A stretch of DNA of 64,000 nt from the NCBI GenBank assembly GCA_905221605.1, contig CAJNDS010002476.1:91037-155036 (forward strand). Reading direction: 5' to 3'. A program made the position numbers and the translations under genes. Source of the stretch: Symbiodinium natans. Lineage: Eukaryota; Sar; Dinophyceae; Suessiales; Symbiodiniaceae. Positions 1 to 12,240 of this stretch are shown here, piece by piece; the stretch's first letter is position 1; every line of letters begins with the position of its first letter. The notes under the pieces are model-generated. The model was not told where the DNA came from. It saw nothing but the letters and a program-made list of their open reading frames with translations, and searched no databases.

Positions 1-318
1 TACATACTCCCCTTGGACCCCCCTCCCTTGACATCCGACGCGATATGTGTGGGTCACAGAATCGCATCATGGGGGCTGTAGGCTACACCCGTCGCACGCT
101 CCTTCTTTACAACATCTGTCCACAGTCCGCCAATACCCTAAACCCTAAAGCCCCAAAACCCCAGAACCCCAGAACCCCACAACCCCAAAACCCGAAAACC
201 CTACACCCTAAAACCCTAAACCCTAACCCAGTATAGTTTCATACTTGGTCATCCCGGATTGTTCCATCTTCCCCCATTTTGCCCGGCCACCAGTTAGCCC
301 TGGTGGCCCATGGATTAG

Positions 319-384
319 GTATGATAGTATAGTTACATAGGGACCACAAGGGAATACTATGAGATGTTATTCCGACCCCTATCT
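319..384. repeat. Dispersed repeat M (second copy 55393-55462)
   Basis: TAGTATAGTT…AAGGGAATACTAT…ATTCCGACCCCT is present in both places. Non-coding, possibly another MITE fragment. Confidence 0.55.
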
Positions 385-592
385 TAGTGTAGGTGGGTTT
401 AGGGAGTGGGGTCTAGGCACGCCTTCTTAGTTGCTGGGTTCATAAGCCCCAAAAAGTGCACACTTTCAGTTCTATAAGGGATTGCAGTATCCCAAAGAGT
501 GTAAAGCGTACTCATTCAGCTACTACGCCTTTCAGGCCCAAGTATATGCTACATGGGTACATGTACCCTTTGGGTTAGGGACAAGGAAGGCA

Positions 593-720
593 TGGTAGCC
601 CATATTATGATAAGGGCACCCGTTTTTGGGTTGGTTATTTTATAAGGGAAGCCATTTAAAAAAAAAAGGAAGCCATAATAAAAAAAAAAACCGGGTAAAG
701 GGTACCACTGGGCTACCAAG
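593..720. mobile_element. MITE family B
   Basis: Ends tggtagccca / tgggctaccaag, internal GATAAGGGCACCC … AAAGGGTACCAC. Other copies: 2042-2140, 7197-7318, 19888-19996, 26925-26993 (partial), 27453-27556, 27923-28062. The ends carry GT and AG in the right places to be spliced. Confidence 0.75.
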
Positions 721-796
721 AAGGGTGTTTTCACGGTATGGGGTTGATCTTCCTCCCTCCACACCGGCTCCCCGAATCAGGGAACTTCGAGATCCT

Positions 797-915
797 TACT
801 TAGGGTTCAGGGTTTAGGGTTTAGGGTTTAGGGTTTAGGGTTTAGGGTTTAGGGTTTAGGGTTTAGGGTTTAGGGTTTAGGGTTTAGGGTTTAGGGTTTA
901 GGGTTTAGGGTTTAA
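797..915 (+). repeat. Interstitial telomere array (TTTAGGG), about 16 units
   Basis: A near-perfect TTTAGGG array. Comparable long plus-orientation arrays: 3920-4016, 8747-8878, 15360-15455, 15615-15740, 20304-20396, 23939-24012, 24994-25074, 25457-25540, 31532-31680, 32236-32372, 35446-35592, 36868-36968, 53895-53990, 56189-56390, 58255-58350, 60628-60740. Confidence 0.9.
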
Positions 916-1729
916 CTGTGAGTTCGTGACCCCCGCGCGCCCTGGCAAGCACGGAGCGCACATACAAATGAGGCAGGCGACGCTGTGTTCCAACTTCGGC
1001 AAGAGGTCTTCATCCTGTCTTTTAGGGTTTAGGGTTTAGGGTTTAGGGTTTAGGGTTTAGGGTTTAGGATCTAGGGTCGGCAACGGGCCGAACTCGACGC
1101 TGGCCTTGCGGCAAGCTCGTTCCAACCCAAGGACGTACATAGTGAGACCTACAGCTGGGGATGCTCCCCCTTATACTAACAGTCCTTGACAGCCCTAAAC
1201 CCTAAACCCTAAGCCCTAAGCCCTAAACCCTAAACCCTAAACCCTAAACCCTAAACCCGGGATTATCATCGGGGGTAGTATAATCCCTATTCAGGACGGC
1301 TAGTATAAGGGTGAACATCCCAAGCTACACCCCGAGCTTCGAGTGTTGAAGTTTGTCCTGAGATGCAGATGGAATGAATGTTCAGTTCAAGTCGGGATGT
1401 TCCCCCTTATACTAACAGTCCCTAATGGGGATTATGGTACCTCCTGCTAAATTCCCTATTCAGGTATGTTAGTATAAGGGGAACATCCCAAAGTTCAAGC
1501 TCTTCGGAACCAAATATTGCCACAGCCTAACCCCTAAACAAGCACTATTCTTCGGCACCGTTATGCCGGCCGCGCACTGGCCAGAAGCCACACAAACAAG
1601 AAGGCATGCAACAATCAAGCAACAAAGCTCGTTCCTAAGATGCTGCCGCCAGCTTCTAAGCGCATGGCAAATGGTAAACGTCTAAACGCTGAATGCCTTC
1701 AAAAGTAAATGACTAAACAAAAAAACAAA

Positions 1730-1795
1730 AACATCTATATATATATATATACATATGCGCACATACATGTGTATATATATATATATACACAGGTT
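1730..1795. repeat. AT/ATAC microsatellite, palindromic
   Basis: TA repeats flank CATATGCGCACATACATGTG. Other simple tracts: 30905-30990 (TATATG then GT), 38588-38632 (TA/TATC), 47548-47637 (A/T-rich AAATAAT), 47755-47770 (AC), 51937-51955 (AT), 60744-60758 (GT). Confidence 0.85.
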
Positions 1796-2403
1796 CTAAA
1801 TATGTTGATCTAGCAGGTTCGGCTTGTTCTACTCGAGCAAGGATCTCACTAGTCCGGCAATCGAGCAGACTGAAGCACAAAATAGTTTCCTGAAACCTTC
1901 CATTTCCGATCTTCATTGTTTAAAACCAGTCAAGATTGAACGCACGCTTGCTGTTGCACTTTTCTTCATGCTGCAACTAAGCAGGTGTTTAAATTTGGTT
2001 TGCCCTGTGTTAAGGTTAACGTGGGATACTCTAACTCCTTAGTAGCCCAGCAACCATCTTGTGATAAGGGCACCTTTTTTGGGGTTTGGTTACTTTATAA
2101 GGGAACCCATAGCCCACAAAAAGGGTACCACTGGGCTACTGGGACTCTCAAGCACCATGGATGAAGCCCCCGGTCTTGATCAAAGCAAGCTCCTGCCTCC
2201 TTCAGAGGCTACTCTCAAGACGGCTATAGGACTTTAGGGGTTTAGGGTTTAGGGTTTGGGGTTTGGGGTTTAGGATCAGGGCGTTTAGGTGTAGGGCTTT
2301 GAAGCCAGTGGGGGTAGAGCAAAAGAAATAGTCATGGCATCATCTTGAAGTGCTACTCCATGAACCTGAACTTACCAGCTCGTGCAAGGGCATTTTTGTT
2401 AAG

Positions 2404-2512
2404 GAATTAGGAGGGGAGCTATAAACTAAACGTTTAGTTGCCTTACCAGGAAACCCAATAAACCCAAAAAGGCTAAGGATCGAAAGTTACAGTAAAGCAC
2501 CACAAAGTTTTG
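2404..2512. repeat. Dispersed repeat K (second copy 62193-62288)
   Basis: ggagctataaactaaacgtt…AAACCCAATAAACCCAAAAAGGCTAAGGAT…AGTAAAGCACCACAA recurs at 62193-62288 with scattered changes, 60 kb away. Confidence 0.6.
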
Positions 2513-4165
2513 TTAAGGAATTAGGTACCTTTACATCTCGCTTGTACATCCCGGCCTATACGGCTCCCGTCTTCCCTACTGAGAGTGCTTGACTGAAACC
2601 TGCAACCCCTAAACCCTAAACCCTAAACCCTAAACCCTAAACCCTAAACCCTAAACCCTAAACCCTAAACCCTAAACCCTAAACCCTGAACCCTAAATTT
2701 AGGGTTTAGGGTTTCTGGTCTAGGGTTTAGGGTTTAGGATTTAGGATTTAGGGCTCCATGATAACAAATGGGGTGTTCCGAAAAAGGGGTACCCTTTTGG
2801 GGCCCACAATAAAGATTCTAGATTGTAGCCTTTTGGGGGTTTCAAAGGGAAATAACCCATATTTCAGTTTCTAACAGAACAGACTGTTACCTACTGCAAA
2901 TCTACCAAGAGTACCACAATGGGGAACCAAGAGTACCACAATGGGGAAGACTTGATACTCGGGAGATGGATTCCTAGACCCTAAGCCCAAAACCCTGAAC
3001 CCTGAAACGTATCAGTTCTCCAAGCCCTAAACCCTAAACCCAGAATCCTTCCGTGATCCCTGTTATCATGCGGGTTTTTGGAGTTTCGGTGGCCTAACAA
3101 GGGGCCCTTATTTCGAGAATTGGCCATATAAGCATCCGAAACCTCTAAGGGAAACCCTAAACCCTGCACTCCTCGACCCAAGATTCTGAGGCATCGGGGT
3201 CTGAAGAAAGTTGCAGGGCTTGCTGGTCGTGAGACAAATGGCTGGCTGTCGCGGTCTTGTGGGTCTGCAGGAAGGTTTAGGAGGCTCAGGGTTCAGGGTT
3301 CAGGGTTCAGGGTTTAGGGTTTAGGGTTTAGGGTTTAGGGCTTAGGGTTCAGGGGTTTTAGAGTTTACAGGAGCTGCGGGGCTGGAAATTGTGCCCCTGG
3401 TCTTCCTTTCTGAGCGTGGAGTCTCGTCTGTAGCTAAACCCAAAACCCTAAAACCCTTAAACCCTTAAGCCTTACTCCCTAAAACCCTTAAACCCTACAC
3501 CCCTAAACCCTGAACCCCTAGAACTTGTATGGGATTATGAGGGTGTCAGAACCTTCAACTATAGAAGGTGCTGAGGCGCCTCAAAAAACCCACAGATGCA
3601 GTGCCCTTGAAGGGTGATGAGTCGTGCCCTACAACTCCGGAAGCCCCCCCAAAATTCCGCAACAATGAGGAAAAGTGCTCTTGTGTTTTTTGCCACGCAA
3701 TACGACTTTGTTTATACCTTCCTAATTTCCTAAACCCAGGTTTAGGGTTTAGGGTTTAGGGTTAAGGGTAGACAACTCCAAAGCCACCCACAAAAACCCT
3801 CGTAGGCGAGATCGAGGTCCGCTAACGAGGCACAAGGTGGCGCGTGAGAAAAACGGGCACAGCTTGCAGGGTTTGCGGAGACTCTCTGCCTGCTCCTGGG
3901 TTCATCCCTTGAAACATTACTTAGGGTTTAGGGTTTAGGGTTTAGGGTTTAGGGTTTAGGGTTTAGGGTTTAGGGTTTAGGGTTTAGGGTTTAGGGTTTA
4001 GGGTTTAGGGTTTAGGGCTAGGCTGGTACTTAGGTGCATTCTCAGGCCACTTCGCTGGGCATCGCGTGCTCCGAAACCCTGACCTTAGAAGCTGTCAGCT
4101 CCTGGAAGGCATGTGGCAAGGTAGGCCTTGCTAAGTAAGCCTCGCTTCTGCTGTCTGCTGTCGAA

Positions 4166-4258
4166 GGTTTAGGGTTTAGGGTTTAGGGTTAGCCCTAAAC
4201 CCTAAACCCTAAACCCTAAACCCTAAACCCTAAACCCTAAACCCTAAACCCTAAACCC
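4166..4258. repeat. Head-to-head telomere array junction
   Basis: TTTAGGG units run to 4192 and switch directly to CCCTAAA units, giving an inverted junction with no unique spacer. A similar switch occurs at 2690-2710. Confidence 0.85.
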
Positions 4259-6769
4259 GGATCCAAAGCATGCAGCCACTGGCCTGCGTATATTCGGTTT
4301 AGCTGGAAAGCTCTCTAATTTGTTAACGCAGTTGACAATTGCTGCAAAAAAAACACGGTTTAGCGTTTAGGGTTTAGGGTTTAGGGTTTGGGGAGATGTC
4401 GTCCATGGCAAGATTGCTGTAACAAAAGTATCTCGAAATACAGTAGGCAACCCCACTGTTCTTGTGAGGCCGAGAGTGCAAGCGCCCAAACTTCTTACAA
4501 GCGTTCCCAGAACCACTCTAACTACAAATGAGAGTGTTGCAAGAAATGCAAAAACAGAAGAACGTACCTACCCTAAACCCTAAACCCTAAACCCCCTCAA
4601 CCCTAAACCGCCCGTCTTAAGACCTGGGCTTTCCCAACACATCCAGGATGGCCCTTCAACACTCAAAAACTGTATCATCCTCTCAAACCTGAAAGGGAGG
4701 GAAGAACCCTAAACCCTAAACCCTAACCCCTAAACCCTAAACCCGAAACCCTAAACCCTAAACCCACCCTCTCTGAAAGATATTATTCTTACATACCATC
4801 CTCTTCAACCCCAAAAAATCATCTTTGAAGTATCCCACAGGCCTACCTAGATCTGTGCTTGCTGCCAACCGGGCTTCGTGTTTTCACCATTTGCTAGGGG
4901 GGGGGGGGGGGACATTTTCCGCAGCTTCAGCGATGCCAGTCTATCCGAGCTTGGACTGTCGACGCCTATGCAAGTTGTAAGGAAGGAGGCAAACCCAACG
5001 CGGAGCCGAGCCCTGACAACTCGGGACAGTCGGTCTAGCTGCTTCGACCCCTGGATCCACTGAAACTAGTTGAAACCGGTTCACTCTTAGCTCTAAGTTT
5101 AGGGTTTCGGGTTTAGGGTCCAGCACTGCGAATCTGAGATACAGTTTCTTGGACAACTGAGGTTTCGGTCCAAGTGCGCTGAAACCCGAACTCCGCCCTA
5201 AACCCTAAACCCGAAACCCGAAACCCCAAAAATTTAAACTTAACCCCAAACCCTAGACCCTTAGGATGCCAGTACGATCGGGGTTGATTGATGATTGCGG
5301 ATAGTGCGGGGGGGGGGGATGATGTTTGGGGGTTTTGGGTTTAGGGTTTAGGGTTTGGGGTTTAGAGTTTTGTTGTTACAAAATTAGGACAGGACAGCCG
5401 ACACCTATTCAAGAGCATCCAAAGTATTGCCCTTTGGACGTAAAAAACTTAAGAACCCCAAAACCTACCTTCTCTGTATAGGCCTTATACTTACAAAATG
5501 CTTAGGCAACCTAGAAAGAAGTAGGGCTTTGGGTTCTAGAGGTAAGCCCCTAAACCCTAAACCCTAAACCCTAAACCCTAAACCCTAAACCCTAAACCCT
5601 AAACCCTAAACGAGTGAGGCCCTTAGCTCCTTTCTGATGGGCGTGTCTGCCTGAAAAGCTCTGTATAGAGCCCCTCCCTTTGTCATCAAAACGTTTCGGT
5701 TTGTCAGAGATCACTTGGGCATTTCCCAAAAATAGGGGGTACCCCCTTTATACCCCAAGTAGAATGGCATAAACCCTAAACCCTAAACCCTAAACCCTAA
5801 ACCCTAAACCCTACACCCTACACCCTAAACCCTAAACCCTAAACCCTAAACCCTAAACCCTAAACCCCAAAAACACCCCAAATATTCGTGAACCTCCACT
5901 TCGAAGAACCGCCGGCATGCACCTTGGAGGCTCTAGATTTGGGGGCCCATATGGGATTTTGCAAGTTTGGGGTTTAGGGTTTAGGGTTTAGGGTTTAGGA
6001 TTTAGGGTTTAGGGTTTGGGGTTTGGGGTTTGGGGTTTAGGGTTTAGGGCTCAGGGTTTAGCGTTTGGGGTTTAGGGTTTAGGGTTTGGGGTTTGGGGTT
6101 TGGGGTTGGGGTTTAGGGTTTAGGGTTTAGGGTGTAACAAGCCACAAAGCCCTACGATCCTCCCCCAGAACACGCGACAGAGATGTGCTCGACCCTGCCC
6201 GACGCTACCCTGGTACCCTGCAGCCCCTTTGTCAAGTTTAGGTTTGGGGTTTAGAGATTAGAGTATAGGGTTTATAGGGTTTCTAGACCCAGGAGTAACC
6301 TGGGAATTGAAAGGGTGCCCTTGTTGGTTTGAAGGGGTTTGGTACGGGAGCCCAAACCCTGAAAATTGGGAATCAGGGCCTACTCTGGGCCCTAGCCCTA
6401 AACCCTAAACCCTAAACCCCAAACCACAAACCCTAAACCCTAAACCCTAAACCTAAGCCTAAAGAGTTGCGCGCGTGATCCCTGTGCAACCTCCGCGCTG
6501 AAGTCAAACCCTTCACGCGAATTTTATGGTTGACCCGGCTCGGCCGAAAGCTCTTCAGACGAATGAAAGATGCTGGTTTAGGGTTTAGGGTTTGGGGTTT
6601 AGGGTTTAGGGTTTAGGGTTTAGGGCTTCGGGTTTCGGGTTTCGGGTTACTGAGTCGCTAAGCTTCGGAGGCCTGAACTCGCAGCCCACAGCGAACCCGC
6701 AAAGTCTAAGGGGGAAGAGGTAACCCCCAAACCAAACCCTGAACCCTAAACTCTAAACCCTAGCCCTAA

Positions 6770-6865
6770 ACCCTAAACCCTAAACCCTAAACCCTAAACC
6801 CTAAACCCTAAACCCTAAACCCTAAACCCTAAACCCTAAACCCTAAACCCTAAACCCTAAACCCG
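6770..6865 (-). repeat. Interstitial telomere array (CCCTAAA), about 13 units
   Basis: A near-perfect CCCTAAA array. Comparable minus-orientation arrays: 2607-2690, 5549-5610, 15877-15952, 17025-17088, 17672-17756, 20130-20232, 22255-22345, 23020-23082, 23735-23808, 32725-32796, 37170-37263, 37386-37457, 37997-38077, 42324-42392, 47353-47430, 58810-58895, 59003-59058. Confidence 0.9.
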
Positions 6866-6957
6866 GGATTCACCATGTTTCAATCTCACAAATACCGAAA
6901 GAATCCCCCTGAAACGCCCGCGGCGCTGCAAAGAAAGCCTACGCGGATCTGAGTTAC

Positions 6958-7345
6958 TTGGAGGCTCATGGTACTTACTAACCAACTGTACTTGTAACTC
7001 ACCCCTTCTGCCCATTAAGTGCCGTGATCTGGTTATAAGTGCAGTCATAACTACTATTTGCTTGAGAGCCCCAAAAGAATACAGAAATAATAATCCCTAG
7101 ATCACCCTTCATAAGGAAGAATATTGTGTTTATTTCTTCGGGGTTCTTAAGCAAGTAGGAGAAAATGGTTATAAGTGCAGTTATATCTTGTTTACATGGT
7201 AGCCCAGTAACCATATTATGATAAGGGCACCCTTTTTTGGGTTGGCTATTTTATAAGGGAAACCATTAACCCTTAACCCTCAACCCTAAACCCTAAAGGG
7301 TACCACTGGGCTGCCAAGTTTATAAGTCAAACGAACCTCCAAGTA
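6958..7345. mobile_element. MITE family A containing families D and B (nested)
   Basis: Outer arms are family A (6958 start; cgaacctccaagtac end). Inside, at about 7049-7160, lies a family D element (tactatttgctt … aagcaagtagga), and at 7197-7318 a family B element (tggtagcccagtaacc … accactgggctgcca) that itself holds a short CCCTAAA tract. Confidence 0.75.
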
Positions 7346-9034
7346 CTTTCCACCCAGGGCGCCAGATGTACCCCCTGATTTAAAGAAAATACATGAGAAA
7401 CCCGATGTTTAAGGCTTATATAGGGTTTTAGGGTTTAGGGTTTAGGGTTTAGCAGGTCTGCTCCTTAACTAAGGGTATCTCGGGGTCTTTGGGTACGGCA
7501 ACCCACAACTGCTTGCAGGACTTCTCGATGACAGGCTCGTGCCAGCCCAAGAGTCGGGTGGGCAAGCAACGTGACACGGAGCTCTCCAGGAACCCTAAAC
7601 TCTATACCTAAACCCTAAACCCTAAACCCTAAACCCTAGACCCTAGCTGGTGCCCTCGAATCTCGGCCGAGGCGGGGGTGCAAGCCTTTGCTTGGCTTCT
7701 ACTGCGCTGACTCCTTGTGAGTCCATGCAATTTTTGGCCTGTTGGGGCCGCTTTTGAACAGAACGGCTTCGTGCTGTTGTGCATACACTCGAGGTGCTGC
7801 AGACACAAGTCTATGACAGTATCAGAACTAAGCTGGAGGGCCCGTGAAGGTGCTTGCCTGAGGTGGGGGTCTCCGAAAGTCGGGATACCTTATAGGGGTT
7901 CTTTCTAATTGCAAGGGGATCCTACTTTTTGGGCGGGTCCCCTGCTTTAGTAAACTCCCCGATGCCAATCAGAGAGCAACCCTCGAATGTCGGACTGCCA
8001 CTCTGGGCGTGCGAACCGTCGGATGTCAACCGGCCCGGGCGTTGTGAAAGCGTGCGCGGCTGGATGGTTTGGGAATATGCGAGGGGTTCTTGCTTTCTGG
8101 CTGATCGTGCTCGTGATGCTCTTGGCCTACTCATGTTCTATTCGCTTCTAAGAAAAACCACCCTCCCCTCCCCGCCCAGTGGGGGGGCTAATGTTATACG
8201 GGCTTGTTTTCTATTGTATAAGGAGCCAGACCGCTTTGGGTCTGTGGGCTGGTTGATTTTTAAGGGTGGTTTACGGTTTAGGGTTTAGGGTTTAGGGTTT
8301 AGGATTGGGGGGCGGGGGTATACTTGAGTTGCGATGTGTAGTGACTATGGTATAGTGTGCTTTAGGGTTTAGGGTGTAGGGTTTAGGGGTTAGGGTTTAA
8401 GGGTTTGGGGTTAAGGGCTTGGGGTTTGGGGTTTAGGGTTTAAATGCACATATTTCCTATAGTTTAAGGCGCCTTGTAGAGGTCCAGAATTTAACTCAAC
8501 CACCCTCACAAGGAAGCTTGGTTGCCACCGGAGACCCCAGTAAAAAAACTGGGCATACCCTACCCCTTCTCTGGTTTAGGGTTTAGGGTTTAGGGTTTAG
8601 GGTTTAGGGCTTAGGGTTTAGGGTTTAGGGTTTAGGGTTTAGGCCACAAATCGTAATGAAGCCAGAACTGCATCAAGAACCCCCCACATGGACAGGTGCT
8701 GCAACAACGGCTGCGGTCTGGGCAGGCGGTGGGAGTTGCAGGCCTGTAGGGTTTAGGGTTTAGGGTCTAGGGTTTAGGGTTTAGGGTTTAGGTTTAGGGT
8801 TTAGGGTTTAGGGTTTAGGGTTTAGGGTTTAGGGTTTAGGGTTTAGGGTTTAGGGTTTAGGGTTTAGGGTTTAGGGTATGAGTGACTAGGATGGCCCCCC
8901 TAAAACCCTCAAAAAGATATTCCTGAAGATGATCCTCTTCAACCCCAATAAGGGAAAATATAAGATGTTCTAAGGGTCTACCGAGGTGATGGTTTCGGGT
9001 TTGGGGTTTAGTTTTAGGGTTTAGGGTTAAGGGT

Positions 9035-9178
9035 TTAGGGTTTGGGGTTTGGGGTTTGGGGTTTGGGGTTTGGGGTTGGGGTTTGGGGTTTGGGTTTTGG
9101 GGTTTGGGGTTTGGGGTTTGGGGTTTGGGGTTTGGGGTTTGGGGTTTGGGATTTGGGGTTTGGAATTTGGGGTTTGGC
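9035..9178 (+). repeat. TTTGGGG variant array
   Basis: About 20 units of TTTGGGG (some TTGGGG, TTTTGGGG, TTTGGGA) expanded in one block. Similar homogenised variant blocks: 36115-36165, 57305-57475, 61027-61105. Their open frames (PNPKPQT repeats) are not genes. Confidence 0.9.
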
Positions 9179-12020
9179 AACCATCCTCCCTTGATGACAA
9201 GAACGCTGGAGCCTGGGACTCAAGCCCTCGGAAGTAACTAGACCCAAACCCCCGATCCTTAGCTTATTCTAGGGTTGAGGGTTTAGGGTTTAGGGTTCAG
9301 GGTTTAGGGTTTCAGGTTTGGGGTTTAAGGTTCGGGGTTCCGGATAAAAACTCGAAACAGCCCCATCTCACCGCTACCCGCACCCCAGCAAGGCGCGCGG
9401 ACCTGCCCAAGCATCGCACTCAAAAGCAGGGTCCTCACTCCCGGCTGCTTGAGGTTTCGGGCTCAGGGTGCAGGACGGGACCTTGAATTGAGAAGTATCA
9501 TCCAGCAGCATCGTAGATGCAGGCGGCCGACATCGTGACCGGCACGTCATATGCACTCCTCAGGTACGCAGGGATGCAAGACGAGAACACCCCCACATCA
9601 TGCAATGTAGGGGTCGGAATAATTACTAGCAGTATTTCCCTATGGTCCCTTTGCAATTACACTGTACTGACCCCCCCAAAACCCTGTTCTAGTTATTCAG
9701 GCCCCTATAGTAGACCTTTCCCATGTCTCTCAGTGACATGGCTTGACAGTCCCAATCCTTGGCCCAGTCCCCGGCCCAAAAAACTACCCTTTCTTTCTGG
9801 GTTTTAAATTTCAACATTCGGGAAGGTTCAACACTTTCGTGCTGCAACGGACAGAGTTTCGGAAAAGACTCCTCGACGTCTTTCAATACGCAAAAAACCA
9901 GGGAACTCTGAGGGAAGGCAGCAGGAAGAGAGCCAGAGAGAATATTCAGAGATTCAAGTGCACATGTCACAGGTGGAAGTTCTTCTACCATTTGCTTAAG
10001 AACCCCCCCCCCAAAAAAAAAAAAAACAATATATTCTTCCTTAGGGCAACATAGGGACTAGTATCTTCTAATTTTTCTGTGGGTTCCTAAGCAAAAATCT
10101 TATTTAAAAATGTTTTTCGACACACATGCGGCTGGCCCCTTAAGAGGGTTTCCGATCGTGATACCCTCAAGTCTCCAAGGACGCCCATTCTTTATAGTTT
10201 TCGGGCCCAAAGGCCTGATTCTAAAAGGTTTCGGGGTGATGTTGGGCCTAAGGAACTGAAGGGTGGATTTCTTAAAAGAATTGCGGGTTTAGGGTTTAGG
10301 GTTCAGGCTTTGGGGTTTAGTGTTTAGGGCTTAGGGTTTAGGGTTTAGGGAGCCTTTTTGTGCAATTTGCAAGGTTGTCCGGCATTTTTTGTGCCTAAGG
10401 GAAGACGAAAGGATGGAATTCATTTTTCTTGCCGAAGGGGTGTAGCTGAACTCTTGCCGCTGTCTCCGGAGAAGGCCTCTTTGTTTCCCTCCTGAAAGAA
10501 TCCAGACGAGGCTCTAAACTCAAAACTCCTGACCTGCAGGGCTATCCGGAATCTACCTGGAGGTTCATGGTACCTATTAGAAACTAATCACAACTGAATC
10601 ATAATTAACCTGTACTTCTAAGTGTACTTATAAAGATATTGGGGCACTTGAGGGGCTTATAAGTGGGTTATAAGTACAGTTATAAGTGGCTAATAAGTAC
10701 CGGTGCAATTTAAAGCCCCGGAAGAGGCCTCGAAGAGGCCTCGGACCCCTCCCAGGGTTTAAGGTTTAGGGTTTAGGGTTTAGGGTTTAGGGAAGCCAGC
10801 GCTGGAACAAATCCTGGTGGTGGGGGGTGGCGTGGGGGGTATTCAAGCGATCGCAAGATTCGTTGATGTTCGCATGTCATACAAGAAACAGAACCCGGTT
10901 CACAAGTTCTTTTGGGCAAAGCATTGCAGCAGTTCTGTGCAAAGATGACTTCAGTGCCGTGCCACTGTTCCTTTGCCGGATGCGAGGTCTTAAGCCAGCA
11001 TGCCCCCCTAACCCTAAACCCTAAACCCTAGACCTGAACCCAACTCTAAGGAATTTGGCAGGCCAGCGAAGAGCAGTAAAAGCAACAGATCCCGCGCCGT
11101 TGTTTCCATACCTTTGCGGTGGTGAGCCCTGAGCACATCTTATTGTTTACAGTTGAAGGGTTTTTGCTTTAACTTTAGGCTGTAGGGTTTTAGGGTTTAG
11201 GGTTTCAGGGGTTTTAGGGTAGAAGGGCTTGGGGGTTTTAGGGTTTGGGCTTCGGGCTTAGCTACCGATAACTGAAAGCAATCCAAAATACGGTGTGGAG
11301 CTACTTTAGTGGCATTGAAGTGAAAAGCCAGCCGCCCGCGGGATGCGGCGGTTTCCGAAATTAGGGCGACCTTGATGGGGTCACATTATGAGGGAATCCC
11401 TACTTTTTGTCGATTATAGGGGTCTCCTATTTTCCTAAATCCTAAACTCAGGGCGCCTAGGCCGCCCTGTATGAAGGGGGGGGGGGGGCGGCGGCGCTTA
11501 AGCCCTTCGACCTCGATGGCGCAAGCCCTGGTCCGGAAATAAAGATCCTAAACACACAGGTCATGCCTGGAGGGCAGGGGGGGGCCCCAGCCCCCCTGCC
11601 CAAGGACCAGCACGCCTCAGGCCAGGCGGGGTGCCTGTTTCCGGGCCGCTTGCTGGGCCCCCTGGACCGGGCCTGGGCCTTTCTGAAACCTGGGCCGGGC
11701 CTCCCTTGGACCCCCTAGGGGCTGTCTGCATTGCACCCTCGCTTTGCTGGTTGCCCCCGGGCTTTTTTTGTGAACCTGAACCAGGCTGACGACCACCGTG
11801 ACGGACTGAAGAAGTTTTATGGAAAGTAGGCGGTTGGCTTGAGTTTAGGCCAAAACCCTAAACCCTGAACCCTAAACCCTGAATCCTAAACCCTAAACCC
11901 TAAACCCCCATTATGCTAGTCTCCAAACCTCGAAATGCAGCCACGGCTCCACGCATTGAAGCCAAGTGAACATCGATCGGCTGCGACGAGTGCTGCTGGG
12001 CGGTGGCATCCTAAGGGAGA

Positions 12021-12240
12021 CTTGGAGGTTCATGGTACTAATTAACCAATTACTTTGGGGGGTTTCGGGTTTCGGGTTTCGGGTTTAGGGTTTAGGGTTT
12101 AGGGTTTAGGGGTGCCTATTAACCAGTTATAACTGTAGTTATAACCCACATATATGCCCCTTAAGTGCCCTAAGATGGTTATAAGTACAGTTATAAGTAC
12201 AGTTTATAAGTAGTTGCTAAGTACCATGAATCTCCAAGCA
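12021..12240. mobile_element. MITE family A with telomere array inserted
   Basis: The two arms are interrupted at 12054-12111 by TTTCGGG/TTTAGGG repeats. attaaccaattac precedes the array and attaaccagttata follows it, an imperfect duplication of the same part of the element. Confidence 0.75.

Larger units (their letters stand above)
1..3560. other. Gene-poor repeat region
   Basis: Telomere arrays in both orientations, families B, E, F and dispersed repeats K and M. Weak exon candidates: 1090-1155 plus (LALRQARSNPRTYIVRPTAG, vaguely like the ATP-binding strand of tubulin-tyrosine ligases) ending at a family E element, and 2158-2235 plus (MDEAPGLDQSKLLPPSEATL). Neither could be chained to neighbours. 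Confidence 0.4.
3561..12000. other. Gene-poor repeat region
   Basis: Alternating telomere arrays and MITE copies (A nested at 6958, A at 10556, C, D, H, I). Unique segments of 60-250 bases lie between and could include exons, for example 7929-8288 plus and 9517-9990 on either strand, but I could not chain any into a frame or recognise a product. Confidence 0.4.

Noticed and set aside
917-1015. Exon resembling elongation factor P (PGKHGAHIQMRQATL)
   Set aside because: Only a few residues fit the PGKGGAF motif and no continuation was found in neighbouring segments.
8857-9247. ORFs of PNPKPQT repeats and their plus-strand GFGVWGL shadows
   Set aside because: Pure translation of the TTTGGGG array; the same applies to 57275-57457, 61009-61218 and 39477-39686.
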